Positions 43,345 to 52,104 of a stretch of 64,000 bases of DNA are shown in pieces (position 1 is the first letter of the stretch; each line of letters opens with the position of its first letter). Position numbers and translations under genes: made by a program. The notes under the pieces are model-generated. The model saw only the letters and a program-made list of their open reading frames with translations. It did no database searches and had not been told where the DNA came from. Source of the DNA: Pseudomonas sp. SJZ074 (GTDB lineage: Bacteria > Pseudomonadota > Gammaproteobacteria > Pseudomonadales > Pseudomonadaceae); NCBI RefSeq assembly GCF_007828215.1, contig NZ_VIUE01000026.1:23703-87702 (forward strand). Direction: 5' to 3'.

Positions 43345-44208
43345 ATGGACAAGGAAAATCCTCAGGACGAAACCACCGTCCTGCTCGATCATCACGGACA
43401 ACGCCCGGCTTCACAGCCATTGACCGACGGCGCCGCGCCGCCGCGTATCGAGCAGTTGCAGGAGCGCATGATCTACGCCGCGCACCAGCCATCCACGCGA
43501 ACTCCAACGACGGGCCTCAATCCGCTGGTAGCAGCGGCATCCGGGTTGCTGTCGCAATTGGTAAGACTCAAACATGGTCGCGATCGTGAGGACTTGCGGA
43601 CCCTCAAGCACGAACTGACCCGGGACCTGGGAGAGTTCGAAGCCCGCGCCGCGCAGAGCGGTGTCGAGAACAGCCAATTGGTTGCTGCCCGTTACGTCCT
43701 CTGCACAGTGATCGATGAAGCGGTGGTCACTACATCATGGGGCAATGGAAGCGGTTGGTCGCAAATGAGCCTGCTCAGTACCTTCCATAACGAAACCTTC
43801 GGCGGCGAAAAGGTCTTCCAGTTGCTGGATCGCTTATCGAAAAACCCCACCAGGCACTTGCCGATGCTTGAGCTGCTGTACTTGTGCCTGTCCCTCGGCT
43901 TCGAGGGCAAATACCGGGTCCAGACGCGCGGAGCAATCGAGCTCGAAGGCGTCCGCGACAGCCTCTACCGGCTGATCCGCCAGGTACGCGGCGAGGTTCC
44001 CAGTGAACTGTCGCCGCATTGCGAGGGCCTCGAGGGGGTGCGTCGCGCCCCCGTTCGCATCGTTCCGGCGTGGATCGTGGCGCTCTTCACCCTGGTGTGC
44101 CTGGGGATGATGTATTCGAGTTTTGCCTGGGTTCTGGCCGAGCACCGCAAGACTGTCCTGCACCCTTATCAATCACCAGAACCGGTCACCGCTCAGCCGT
44201 TGCCATAA
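43345..44208 (+). CDS. tssL: Type VI inner-membrane protein TssL (DotU)
   Basis: A 287-residue TssL/DotU protein of the inner-membrane complex. The cytoplasmic domain carries the family segments NPLVAAASGLLSQLVRLKHG, ARYVLCTVIDEAVVTTSWGN and LLYLCLSLGFEGKYRVQTRG. A single C-terminal transmembrane helix is at about 237-258 (WIVALFTLVCLGMMYSSFAW). There is no peptidoglycan-binding extension, unlike TssL of some clusters. tssM follows after 12 bp. Confidence 0.95.
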   Translation: MDKENPQDETTVLLDHHGQRPASQPLTDGAAPPRIEQLQERMIYAAHQPSTRTPTTGLNPLVAAASGLLSQLVRLKHGRDREDLRTLKHELTRDLGEFEARAAQSGVENSQLVAARYVLCTVIDEAVVTTSWGNGSGWSQMSLLSTFHNETFGGEKVFQLLDRLSKNPTRHLPMLELLYLCLSLGFEGKYRVQTRGAIELEGVRDSLYRLIRQVRGEVPSELSPHCEGLEGVRRAPVRIVPAWIVALFTLVCLGMMYSSFAWVLAEHRKTVLHPYQSPEPVTAQPLP

Positions 44209-44220
44209 CAGGGATGTGTC

Positions 44221-47200
44221 ATGAAATTTCTTTTCAGGAAGGTGGGCGCCTGGTTGCGTCCAACCTGGGTCTGGACGTTGCTGCTGGCCCTTTGCGCAGC
44301 GCTGTTGGTGTGGTTCCTCGGGCCGCTGCTGGCAGTCGATGACTATAAGTTTTGGGCAAGCCCGACGGCACGTTTGCTGACCATCAGTGCACTGTTGTTG
44401 GGGTGGGGCCTGGCAATGGTGTTCATCAATGGAAGTACTGTCGCCAGCGCGGCGCCCCAGGCAATCGATACCGACCGGAATCACCGCCTTCGCCAGGCCA
44501 GCATGAACGATGAACGACGCGAATTGCACTCGCGCTTCAAGCAAGCGTTGCGCCTACCCACCGCTTCACCTGCGCAGGCCGGCCACAACCTGAACCTGCA
44601 CAACAGTTTGCCGTGGTACCTGCTGATAGGTCCGCCATCCGGCGGCAAGACCAGCCTGCTCGACTGCTCGGGCATTGATTTCTTCGTCAACAAGCCTGCA
44701 CGCAAGCCAATAGACGGTGCATCGGCCACCCGGTATTGCGATTGGTATTTTTCCGAGCAGGCGGTGATGGTCGATACCCCAGGGCGCTATCTGACCCAGG
44801 TGGACGCCGAAGTCGATGGCAATGCCTGGAACACCTTGCTCGAACGGCTGCGCAAGCGCCGCCGCAATCGGCCCCTGAGTGGCGTGCTGGTCACTGTCCC
44901 CATCGAGCTCCTGCGTTGCGGGAGTGAAGATGAGGTCATCACCCTGGCCTGTCACATCCGTGGTCGTTTGCAGGAGCTGCAACGGCAACTGCATGTGGAT
45001 GCACCCATTTACCTGGTCCTGAGCAAGGCCGACTGTGTACCGGGCTTCAACGAGTTCTTCGATTCACTGACTCGCGAGGACAGCGACCAAGTGCTGGGGG
45101 CGACGTTCAGCCGAAACCAACGAGGCACCGACGTGACCGTGCTGCGGGACGAGCTCGAGGCACTGCTCCATCGGCTCAACAGCCAAGTGATCACGCGCAT
45201 GCATGAGGAACGCGACCTCCAACGCCGCAGTCAAATTCTCGACTGTCCTCATCAGTTGGGACTTATCGACAACAATCTGTGCCTGTTGGTCGAAAAGGCT
45301 TTCACCGGCAGTATCTGCCCGCTGCGTGGGTTCTACCTGACCAGCGCCTCGCCTGGCAGACGCCCGCGGTTCATCCAATCACTCCTCAGTCGGGTCATTT
45401 TTCCTGAAGCCGATCTGGCTGGCCTTGATCGCCGCGAGCGCAGCCGTATCCACTGGGGACAGCGGGCCCTGTACACGGGAGCGCTGTCAGCCCTCGGCCT
45501 GTTCGGGCTGCTGTGGGCGACCGGTTTTTCGTACAACCATGAACGCCTGGAACAGCTGCGGACCCTGGCGCAACGGTGGGAGCGGCAGCATCAGGCCCTG
45601 CAACCGGATGATGATTGGCTCGCCCTGAGCGAAGCCCTCGATACGCGCTTCGCCGCCACGCGGATTTTCCCGCCCGTCGGAAAGGTGCCACTGCATGAGC
45701 GCGCCGGCTTGTATCAGGGCGAACCGAGCGAGCCGGCCGTAACTGGCGCCTACAGCCGTGAATTGCGAGAACGATTACTGCCCCGGGTCACGCAGATGCT
45801 TGAAGGACATATCCGAGACAATCTGGATAACCGCGAGCGTCTGTTCAATAGCCTGCGCGCGTACCTGATGCTGAACCTGCAAGAACGACGCGATAACCCA
45901 TGGCTCAAGGATCGGGTTGCCCGCGATTGGTCCTTGCACTACGCCGGCAATACGGCGCTCCAGAACAGCTTGAGTGGCCACTTCAAGCGCTTGCTGCTGC
46001 AACCATTCACCCAGCGGCTCGATGAATCTCTAGTGGCCGAGGCCCGGAAAGTCCTGCGCAGCGAGTCCATGGCCGCCGTGGTCTATCGCATGTTGCGCGA
46101 GCAGGCCAGACACCTGCCGCAGTATCGACTCAGCCAGCACATGGGGCCGCAGGGACCGCTGCTGGTCGGCGGCGACCATTCGATCCCCGGCTTCTACACA
46201 CGTCGGGGTTACGAGCACTTCTTCTCGGTTCAGGGCGTGGCGCTGATCACCGAACTGCTGCGGGACAACTGGGTATTGGGCGAAGGTACAACCCTCAACG
46301 GCGGAGACTTGCGACGCCTGATGACCGAACTCGAACAGCTGTATTTTCGCGATTATGCCGACCAGTGGAGCGAAGCGATCGGACAGGTAGCCTTGCAATC
46401 GCTCGGCGGCACTGGCGAAGGGGCCGAACAACTGGCGAGGCTGACATCGGCCCATTCGCCAATCCTGCAGATGCTGGTGCAGGTCCGCGAAAATACTCGG
46501 CTCCAGACCGCTGCCGAACGTATTGATGAGGCGATGCCTGCAATCGGCAACGGTGCCGCCGCACAACGGGTGACCACCGCCCAGCAAACCTCCGACAGCC
46601 TCGCCGAGAAGTTACCGGAGACCGCGCAGAAATCCTTGCAGCGGCGCTTCGACCCCCTGCACCGTCTGTTGGACCCTGACAATGGTCCTTCTGCCGACCT
46701 GACCCAAGCCCTGCGTGCACTCGATGAAGTGCAGTTGCAATTGGCGAGCCTGGCTCGTGCCAGCCTGCCGGAGCAGGCTGCGTTCGACATGGCCAGGAGC
46801 CGCATGAGCGGCAAGCGTGATGCTCTGAGCAACCTGCGTGATGCGTCCACTCGCCTGCCTCGGCCGATCAGCGAGTGGTTCAACAAGCTGGCCGACGACA
46901 GCTGGCGCCTGGTGCTAAACGATTCATACCGCTTCCTGAACCAGCGTTACCAGAGCGAGCTGTACGGCTTCTACGGCAAGGCCATCAACAAGCGCTATCC
47001 GTTCACTGCCCACAGCGCCAGTGACGTTGCGATCAATGACTTCCGGGAGTTCTTCAAGAATGAAGGTATTGTCGACCGCTTCTTCGAGCGTTACCTGCAA
47101 CCTTTCGTCAGCGGCTCTGCGGGGCACTACCGCCTTCGCGGCATCGACGGCCAGAGCTTGCCAATGACGCGAGCCTTTCTTGATCAACTGGCGGCGGCGG

Positions 47201-47634
47201 ACACCATCCGCCGGAGTTTTTTCGCCGAGAACCCGGCCGAGCCGCAGGTGCAGTTCAAACTTGAGCCCTACACGCTCGACCCGGCAGTGACTCGTTCCGA
47301 GTTCCGTTTTGGTGACAAGGCGCTTGAGTACCGTCACGGCCCAATCCTGCCCGTGGCGTTCACCTGGCCGAGCGACGCGCAAGACGGCCGGGCCGCCCTG
47401 GTATTGGAGAAGTGGGTCGGGCGCGGCGTGGGTATCGAGAAAAACACCGGGCCGTGGTCGCTGTTTCGCCTGTTCGACCTGATGGAAACCGAATACCTGA
47501 GCGGACGCGACGTACGGGTACTCAAGGCAGACCTGGGCGGCCTGCGGGCCAACTTCCTGTTGATGAGCCAGCGCACGCCGAACCCTTTCGACATGAGCGT
47601 TCTGCGTACTTTCCGAATGCCGGTGCAGCTCTGA
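44221..47634 (+). CDS. tssM: Type VI inner-membrane protein TssM (IcmF)
   Basis: An 1137-residue IcmF protein forming the trans-envelope channel with TssL and TssJ. Two N-terminal helices (about 16-40 and 52-70) and a third near 420-440 (LSALGLFGLLWATGFSYNHE) flank a cytoplasmic NTPase-like domain with an intact Walker A, LIGPPSGGKTSLLDCSG, near 136. The periplasmic part contains the DUF1215-like region and ends with the TssJ-contacting C-terminal beta domain (WSLFRLFDLMETEYLSGRDV). Not every TssM keeps Walker A, so this copy may bind nucleotide. Its stop overlaps the phosphatase start. Confidence 0.95.
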   Translation: MKFLFRKVGAWLRPTWVWTLLLALCAALLVWFLGPLLAVDDYKFWASPTARLLTISALLLGWGLAMVFINGSTVASAAPQAIDTDRNHRLRQASMNDERRELHSRFKQALRLPTASPAQAGHNLNLHNSLPWYLLIGPPSGGKTSLLDCSGIDFFVNKPARKPIDGASATRYCDWYFSEQAVMVDTPGRYLTQVDAEVDGNAWNTLLERLRKRRRNRPLSGVLVTVPIELLRCGSEDEVITLACHIRGRLQELQRQLHVDAPIYLVLSKADCVPGFNEFFDSLTREDSDQVLGATFSRNQRGTDVTVLRDELEALLHRLNSQVITRMHEERDLQRRSQILDCPHQLGLIDNNLCLLVEKAFTGSICPLRGFYLTSASPGRRPRFIQSLLSRVIFPEADLAGLDRRERSRIHWGQRALYTGALSALGLFGLLWATGFSYNHERLEQLRTLAQRWERQHQALQPDDDWLALSEALDTRFAATRIFPPVGKVPLHERAGLYQGEPSEPAVTGAYSRELRERLLPRVTQMLEGHIRDNLDNRERLFNSLRAYLMLNLQERRDNPWLKDRVARDWSLHYAGNTALQNSLSGHFKRLLLQPFTQRLDESLVAEARKVLRSESMAAVVYRMLREQARHLPQYRLSQHMGPQGPLLVGGDHSIPGFYTRRGYEHFFSVQGVALITELLRDNWVLGEGTTLNGGDLRRLMTELEQLYFRDYADQWSEAIGQVALQSLGGTGEGAEQLARLTSAHSPILQMLVQVRENTRLQTAAERIDEAMPAIGNGAAAQRVTTAQQTSDSLAEKLPETAQKSLQRRFDPLHRLLDPDNGPSADLTQALRALDEVQLQLASLARASLPEQAAFDMARSRMSGKRDALSNLRDASTRLPRPISEWFNKLADDSWRLVLNDSYRFLNQRYQSELYGFYGKAINKRYPFTAHSASDVAINDFREFFKNEGIVDRFFERYLQPFVSGSAGHYRLRGIDGQSLPMTRAFLDQLAAADTIRRSFFAENPAEPQVQFKLEPYTLDPAVTRSEFRFGDKALEYRHGPILPVAFTWPSDAQDGRAALVLEKWVGRGVGIEKNTGPWSLFRLFDLMETEYLSGRDVRVLKADLGGLRANFLLMSQRTPNPFDMSVLRTFRMPVQL

Positions 47635-48362
47635 TGCAGGACGCAGGTATCTGGCGCAGCGCGGCGGGCACGAACCCTGGCAAACTTCGGACACGGAACG
47701 AGGATGCCTTTCTCGACAGTCCGCAGCAGGGGCTGTGGGCCGTAGCCGACGGGATGGGTGGGTATGGCGGCGGTGATATCGCCAGTCAGTTGATCGTCGC
47801 TAATCTGGCGGCGCTGCCGCTGCACCCGGACCTGAGGGAGCGGTCCAAGGCCGTGCGCCAATGCCTGCGTTGGACCAATCGACGACTCAGCCAGGAACTG
47901 ACTATCACCGCCGCACAGCATCCCGCCATTATGGGCAGCACCGTGGTGGCGTTGCTCCTGGAAGGTGACCGAGGTTCTTGCATCTGGGCGGGCGACAGCC
48001 GCTGTTACCTGTGGCGCAATCGGCAGTTGTATCAATTGTCCAAAGATCACTCGTTGCAACAGCAACTGATCACCCAGCAACACCTGAGCGTCGACGAAGC
48101 CAGCGCCCACCCTGCGGCCAAAGCGTTGACACGCGCGGTGGGCGCCGCGCCAGAGCTGACACTGGAAGTGCTGGAGCTGGACGTTAAGCCCGGTGACACG
48201 TTCCTGCTGTGCAGCGACGGCTTGCACCAGGATCTCGACGGCCAGACCCTGGGGCATGGGTTGAGTCTGGCCTCCCCTCAGATGGCGCTGGATTATCTGT
48301 TTGAACGGGTACTGCACGGCTCGGCGCGGGATAACCTGACGGCCGTGGTGATCACACAGTGA
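47634..48362 (+). CDS. PP2C-type Ser/Thr phosphatase of the type VI cluster (PppA/Stp1)
   Basis: A 242-residue PP2C-family protein phosphatase. Metal-binding and catalytic motifs are complete: LRTRNEDAF, WAVADGMGGYGGGDIAS, GDSRCYLWR, LLCSDGLHQDLD and SARDNLTAVVI. It should reverse phosphorylation by the kinase encoded next to it and act on the Fha-linked switch. The ATG at 47634 shares a base with the tssM stop (TGATG). It overlaps the kinase gene by 4 bp (GTGA), so the three are tightly coupled. Confidence 0.93.
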   Translation: MQDAGIWRSAAGTNPGKLRTRNEDAFLDSPQQGLWAVADGMGGYGGGDIASQLIVANLAALPLHPDLRERSKAVRQCLRWTNRRLSQELTITAAQHPAIMGSTVVALLLEGDRGSCIWAGDSRCYLWRNRQLYQLSKDHSLQQQLITQQHLSVDEASAHPAAKALTRAVGAAPELTLEVLELDVKPGDTFLLCSDGLHQDLDGQTLGHGLSLASPQMALDYLFERVLHGSARDNLTAVVITQ

Positions 48363-49303
48363 CCTCTCCTGAATCAGACCCGCCCCCTCAGTCCACGTAT
48401 GTCGCGTTCGCCGGCCCTCCCTCTGCCATGCCGTTCGGCCAACAGTGCCTTGGCGAAATGCCTGGCATCCTCGCGGGACGTTATCGCCTTGAACACTTGC
48501 TCGGTGCCGGTGGCATGGGCGTTGTCTACCGCGCCCGAGACCTGCTGCAAGAACAATACAGCGACCCCGATCCGTACATCGCGCTGAAAATGCTCAATGA
48601 GGACGTTGACGAGTCCCCCGACGCCGCTGCCCTGCTCTACAGCGAATTCAGCCTGAGCCGGCGATTGCATCATCCAAACCTGCTGCGTCCCTATACCTTC
48701 GAAGTGGATGCGGCCCAGCGGCGGGCGTTCATCACCATGGACCTGATGCGCGGCCTGACCCTGGACAAACTGCTTTGCGAACGCCCCCTCGGATTGCCCT
48801 GGCATGAATGGCACGGGATTGCCGTGCCCCTGCTCGACGCATTGGCCTACATCCATCGCCGAGGCGTTCTGCACGGCGACGTGAAACCAAGCAATGTGAT
48901 GCTGAGCGAAGACGGCGTGCGTCTGTTCGATTTCGGCTTGGGCCTGGCGACGGAGGGTCCCTTGAAAGACCTGCCCCACCTGAATCGCAATCGCCTCAAC
49001 GCCTGGACCCCAGGCTATGCCGCGCCTGAACTGTTGGACGGCTCGCCGCTGTCGGCGAGTGCCGATGTCTATGGCGTGGCTTGCGTGTTGTATGAACTGG
49101 CGAGTGGCAGGCATCCGTTCCGCCGTTTGCCTTCGACCCAGGCTCGCGATGACGGACTGGAATGCAAACTCAAGGCCCCACCCAACCTGCCCAGGCGCTG
49201 CTGGCCGGCGTTGCGAACGGCCCTGGCGCTTGATCCGGGGCGACGCAATATCGGTGCGGCGCAGTTGCGTGATGTCCTGGGGAGTGTTTCGTCCTGGTGG
49301 TGA
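48359..49303 (+). CDS. Ser/Thr protein kinase of the type VI cluster (PpkA/Stk1)
   Basis: A 314-residue Hanks-type kinase. The glycine loop YRLEHLLGAGGMGVVYRARD, the catalytic loop VLHGDVKPSNVML and the metal loop LFDFGLGLA are all present. The arginine of the usual HRD is glycine (HGD), so it is a non-RD kinase. It has no transmembrane helix or periplasmic sensor, unlike PpkA of the H1 system, and should be cytoplasmic. It starts with GTG at 48359 and is the last gene of the cluster, as stk1 is in the H2 cluster. Confidence 0.92.
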   Translation: MTSPESDPPPQSTYVAFAGPPSAMPFGQQCLGEMPGILAGRYRLEHLLGAGGMGVVYRARDLLQEQYSDPDPYIALKMLNEDVDESPDAAALLYSEFSLSRRLHHPNLLRPYTFEVDAAQRRAFITMDLMRGLTLDKLLCERPLGLPWHEWHGIAVPLLDALAYIHRRGVLHGDVKPSNVMLSEDGVRLFDFGLGLATEGPLKDLPHLNRNRLNAWTPGYAAPELLDGSPLSASADVYGVACVLYELASGRHPFRRLPSTQARDDGLECKLKAPPNLPRRCWPALRTALALDPGRRNIGAAQLRDVLGSVSSWW

Positions 49304-49339
49304 GGGGGCTGTGGAACCTGTCAGCCAAGCCCCAAAACC

Positions 49340-49432
49340 TGTGGGAGGGAACCTGCTCGCGATAGCGGTCTGTCAGCCGACATCAAGGTTGGCTGTTCCG
49401 GCCTCATCGCGAGCAGGCTCGCTCCCACAGGG
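49340..49432. repeat. REP pair (inverted), end of type VI cluster
   Basis: CTGTGGGAGGGAACCTGCTC (49340 onward) faces the inverted CATCGCGAGCAGGCTCGCTC with CCACAG. It lies directly after the kinase gene. The remainder of 49304-49541 shows no gene. Confidence 0.8.
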
Positions 49433-49541
49433 GACACCGTCTTTTTGAGAATGCACTGCCAGGAATTGGCGAGGCGGCAATTTGCCATCTACTCTCCGAC
49501 TGGGCACGAAGGACCTCCTTTGCATTCTTAGGGAAAAGATC

Positions 49542-50708
49542 ATGATAAACGTCACTTGGCCATCCGCGGTTGTGGTTGTTTGTTTACTGACAGGATGTGC
49601 GCCGTACCAGAAATCTCGGGTTCTTGAGGCCGACGAGCGGTTACTGACCTACTCCACCCGAGTGGATGGATATGGCCATAAAACCGAAGTGCTGTGCCCC
49701 GAGCCCAGCCCGGATGCGCTCAAGACGTTGGCCGGTTCGTTATCCGCAGAAAAAGCGGATGTGGCTGCACTGGCGGCCGCGTTCCAGGAATCAGGAGCAA
49801 GTATCGGCCTGCGAACCCATTCGATCCAGCTGTTGAGGGATCAGCTTTACAGTATTTGCCAAGCCTACGGTAACTCGGGGATTACACCGAGTGCGTACCG
49901 GATGATGCTCACCCGGAACCAGCGCAACACTGTCGCTCTCATGGCGATTGAACAACTCACAGGGGTTGTCCGTAGCCCAAGCGTAACGCTGAGCGGCTCA
50001 GCGACAGCAGACAGCGCGGGCGCTGTGCTTGAGCTGACCACCCAGTTGAATGCGGCGAATGCGAAGTACAAGGGTATGGATCCAGCGACGGATGAAGCCA
50101 AGCAATTGAAAGCGTCGATTGATTCCATTGAGGCTGCGCTGAAGGAGGCGAGAAAGTCGCTGGTCACGGCCTCTGGATCAAGCGCCTCCACATTGGCAAG
50201 CACGAGCGAGATCAACAAGGACGTAATGGCTGTGGTTGCAGCCAGTGTCGAGAAAATTGCTGGCTCGGTTATCGGTGTAGATGACCAGTTTTATCTGTGT
50301 CTTGACCTATATGAAAGTATTGGCGAAGCCAGGGTTCCGGCCGTACTGAGGGAGAGGTGCTCTGCTGTTTTTGCCAGAGACTTGAGCGTGAAAAGCTTAG
50401 GTCGTTCAGATCGACAAGGGCAGCCAGGTCAACCCGGTGCTGGGGGCGTTGTGGATACGACGCCACCTCCTACTCTTGGAGATAACTCCAGAGTCGCTGA
50501 TACGACACTATCTCCTACTCTCGGAGAAAACTCCCGAGTCACTCGTACAGTAACCCTGCCATCGGGTGCACAGCTGTTTATCTATGATGATAAGAGTATG
50601 GCTGTGATGAGAAAGCTGGAGCCTGGCGAATCACCCGAGAAGGAGATGGCCGCCGATTCCAAAGGTTTGCAAAAAGCGATTGAGGAACTTCGCCGAGGGG
50701 CGATGTAG
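49542..50708 (+). CDS. Putative lipoprotein of unknown function with tandem duplication
   Basis: A 388-residue predicted lipoprotein; the start MINVTWPSAVVVVCLLTGCA at 49542 gives lipobox LTGC. The mature part is largely helical (LTTQLNAANAKYKGMDPATD, SIDSIEAALKEARKSLVTAS). Near residues 304-333 there is a tandem 15-residue unit, DTTPPPTLGDNSRV then DTTLSPTLGENSRV, encoded by two 45-bp repeats at 50451-50540. The C-terminus is charged. GC content is below that of its neighbours, and I recognise no family. Position after a T6SS cluster invites a link to secretion or envelope attachment, but a REP pair separates them and the link is unproven. A stem (50762-50782) with a later T-run may end its transcript. 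Confidence 0.75.
   Translation: MINVTWPSAVVVVCLLTGCAPYQKSRVLEADERLLTYSTRVDGYGHKTEVLCPEPSPDALKTLAGSLSAEKADVAALAAAFQESGASIGLRTHSIQLLRDQLYSICQAYGNSGITPSAYRMMLTRNQRNTVALMAIEQLTGVVRSPSVTLSGSATADSAGAVLELTTQLNAANAKYKGMDPATDEAKQLKASIDSIEAALKEARKSLVTASGSSASTLASTSEINKDVMAVVAASVEKIAGSVIGVDDQFYLCLDLYESIGEARVPAVLRERCSAVFARDLSVKSLGRSDRQGQPGQPGAGGVVDTTPPPTLGDNSRVADTTLSPTLGENSRVTRTVTLPSGAQLFIYDDKSMAVMRKLEPGESPEKEMAADSKGLQKAIEELRRGAM
50451..50540 (+). repeat. Two tandem 45-bp coding repeats
   Basis: Units at 50451-50495 and 50496-50540 each contain GATACGAC, TCCTACTCT, GGAGA and GAGTC in the same order and differ at scattered positions, giving an in-frame 15-residue duplication within the lipoprotein gene. 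Confidence 0.85.
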
Positions 50709-50863
50709 TTTTCGCCGAAAGCGAGCCAGAGCGGAATGACATCGCGGCCTCTTCAGCAAAAGGCCAAGTTCGCACCTTGGCCCCAGTCCAGCTTTTTTGG
50801 TTGGCGATGGACCAACGCTCATTGCTGCAGCACGATAGATTGCGCTAAGAGCCCCAGCGGCCT

Positions 50864-51763
50864 TCACGCACCCGACGGAATAGGCGCTTTCTTACCCAAG
50901 CGGATCAGCTCATTGGAGAAACACAGCCCAACGATGATCAGCGCCGCGCCCACGTACAGGCTTTCACGCGGAACTTCATTGAGCACCACGAACGCCAGCA
51001 GCGCGGCGAACAGCGGTTCGGTCAGTTCCAACGCTTGCACTTGGGAAGGCTTGAGGTACTCGATGGCCTTGGTGGTGCAGAAAAAGCCGAGGATGGTCGG
51101 CAGGGCGGCCAGGGCCAGCAAAGCGGTAATAGCCAGGGGCGACGGCTCGCCGATCACGAAGCCGTCGGCTCCCGCCGGCATCAGCAGGTACAGGCTGCCG
51201 AAGAACAGCAACTGCCGGGTGAAGTGCAGGCCGCCCGACACGCCCATCCGTTTCATCACCACCGAAAACGCCCCGTAGCCGCAACCGGCCATGGACGCGA
51301 GCGCCGCACCCTGGAGGGTGAAGCCTTGTTGCAGGTCGGCGCCAAAGATCACCGCGATGCCGGCGATAGCCAGGGCCGCACCCACGGTGGCGTTCGCGGT
51401 GATGGGATCTTTCAGGAACAGGCGCCCGAGTACGATGGAGGAGATGGACGCGCTCGCCATCAACATCACCACCACGCCCGCTGCGGCGTAATGCCGATAG
51501 GCCGACGTTTCAAAGTGGAACAGCACGAAGATGCCGAGGAACGCGCAGATCGCCGCCTGGGTCCATTTGGCGGTCGTGGCCGGGCGCTTGAGGCACAGCA
51601 GCAAGAACGAGAGCAGCAGGCAACCCAGGATCGTCTTGATTACGGCGACGCTGCTGGCGGTGAAGCCATTGCTCATGAGGACCTTGCTGAGCACGCCGAT
51701 CGTGGCGTTCAGTGCAGCGGCGGAGAGTGCAAAGATGACGCCTTTGCTGAAACTGGCTTGCAT
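50864..51763 (-). CDS. EamA/DMT family transporter
   Basis: A 299-residue integral membrane protein of the drug/metabolite transporter superfamily with about ten hydrophobic helices and two EamA repeats. The first covers about residues 10-140 (ALSAAALNATIGVLSKVLMS) and the second 150-290 (GAALASMAGCGYGAFSVVMK). The ELTEPLFAALLAFVVLNEVP segment is the typical conserved stretch of the second repeat. Substrates of such proteins are usually metabolites or amino acids; none can be assigned. It is convergent with the upstream lipoprotein gene. Confidence 0.9.
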   Translation of the reverse strand: MQASFSKGVIFALSAAALNATIGVLSKVLMSNGFTASSVAVIKTILGCLLLSFLLLCLKRPATTAKWTQAAICAFLGIFVLFHFETSAYRHYAAAGVVVMLMASASISSIVLGRLFLKDPITANATVGAALAIAGIAVIFGADLQQGFTLQGAALASMAGCGYGAFSVVMKRMGVSGGLHFTRQLLFFGSLYLLMPAGADGFVIGEPSPLAITALLALAALPTILGFFCTTKAIEYLKPSQVQALELTEPLFAALLAFVVLNEVPRESLYVGAALIIVGLCFSNELIRLGKKAPIPSGA

Positions 51764-51908
51764 GGAGGACGGTCCCTGTCGCGGTTATCGGAGCATGCTC
51801 GGGGAGTTCGATAAGCCAAGTCAATACCTGGCGAAGGTAGGTGGCTCTGGATGTCATGCTGGGGCAAGGGTGGTGCCATGCCGTCGGAGGCCCGTAACCA
51901 CAATTCCT

Positions 51909-52026
51909 TGTGGGAGCGAGCCTGCTCCGGGCGGCGATCCGACGATAGCGGCGGCACATTCGACATCCACGCAAGCTGACCCACCGCCATCATCGGATCG
52001 CCGCCCGGAGCAGGCTCGCTCCCACA
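51909..52026. repeat. Long REP pair (inverted)
   Basis: TGTGGGAGCGAGCCTGCTCC with GGGCGGCGATCCGA (about 51909-51942) has an inverted partner TCGGATCGCCGCCCGGAGCA with GGCTCGCTCCCACA (about 51993-52026). The arms extend for more than 30 bp, longer than the other REP pairs in this window. Confidence 0.85.
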
Positions 52027-52104
52027 GGGGGGAGTGGTGGTGAGTATGGATGTTGTGTTCAGCCGAGATCTGGGGTGGGCGGGCAAGCCTAGCTCCCACA
52101 GGTG

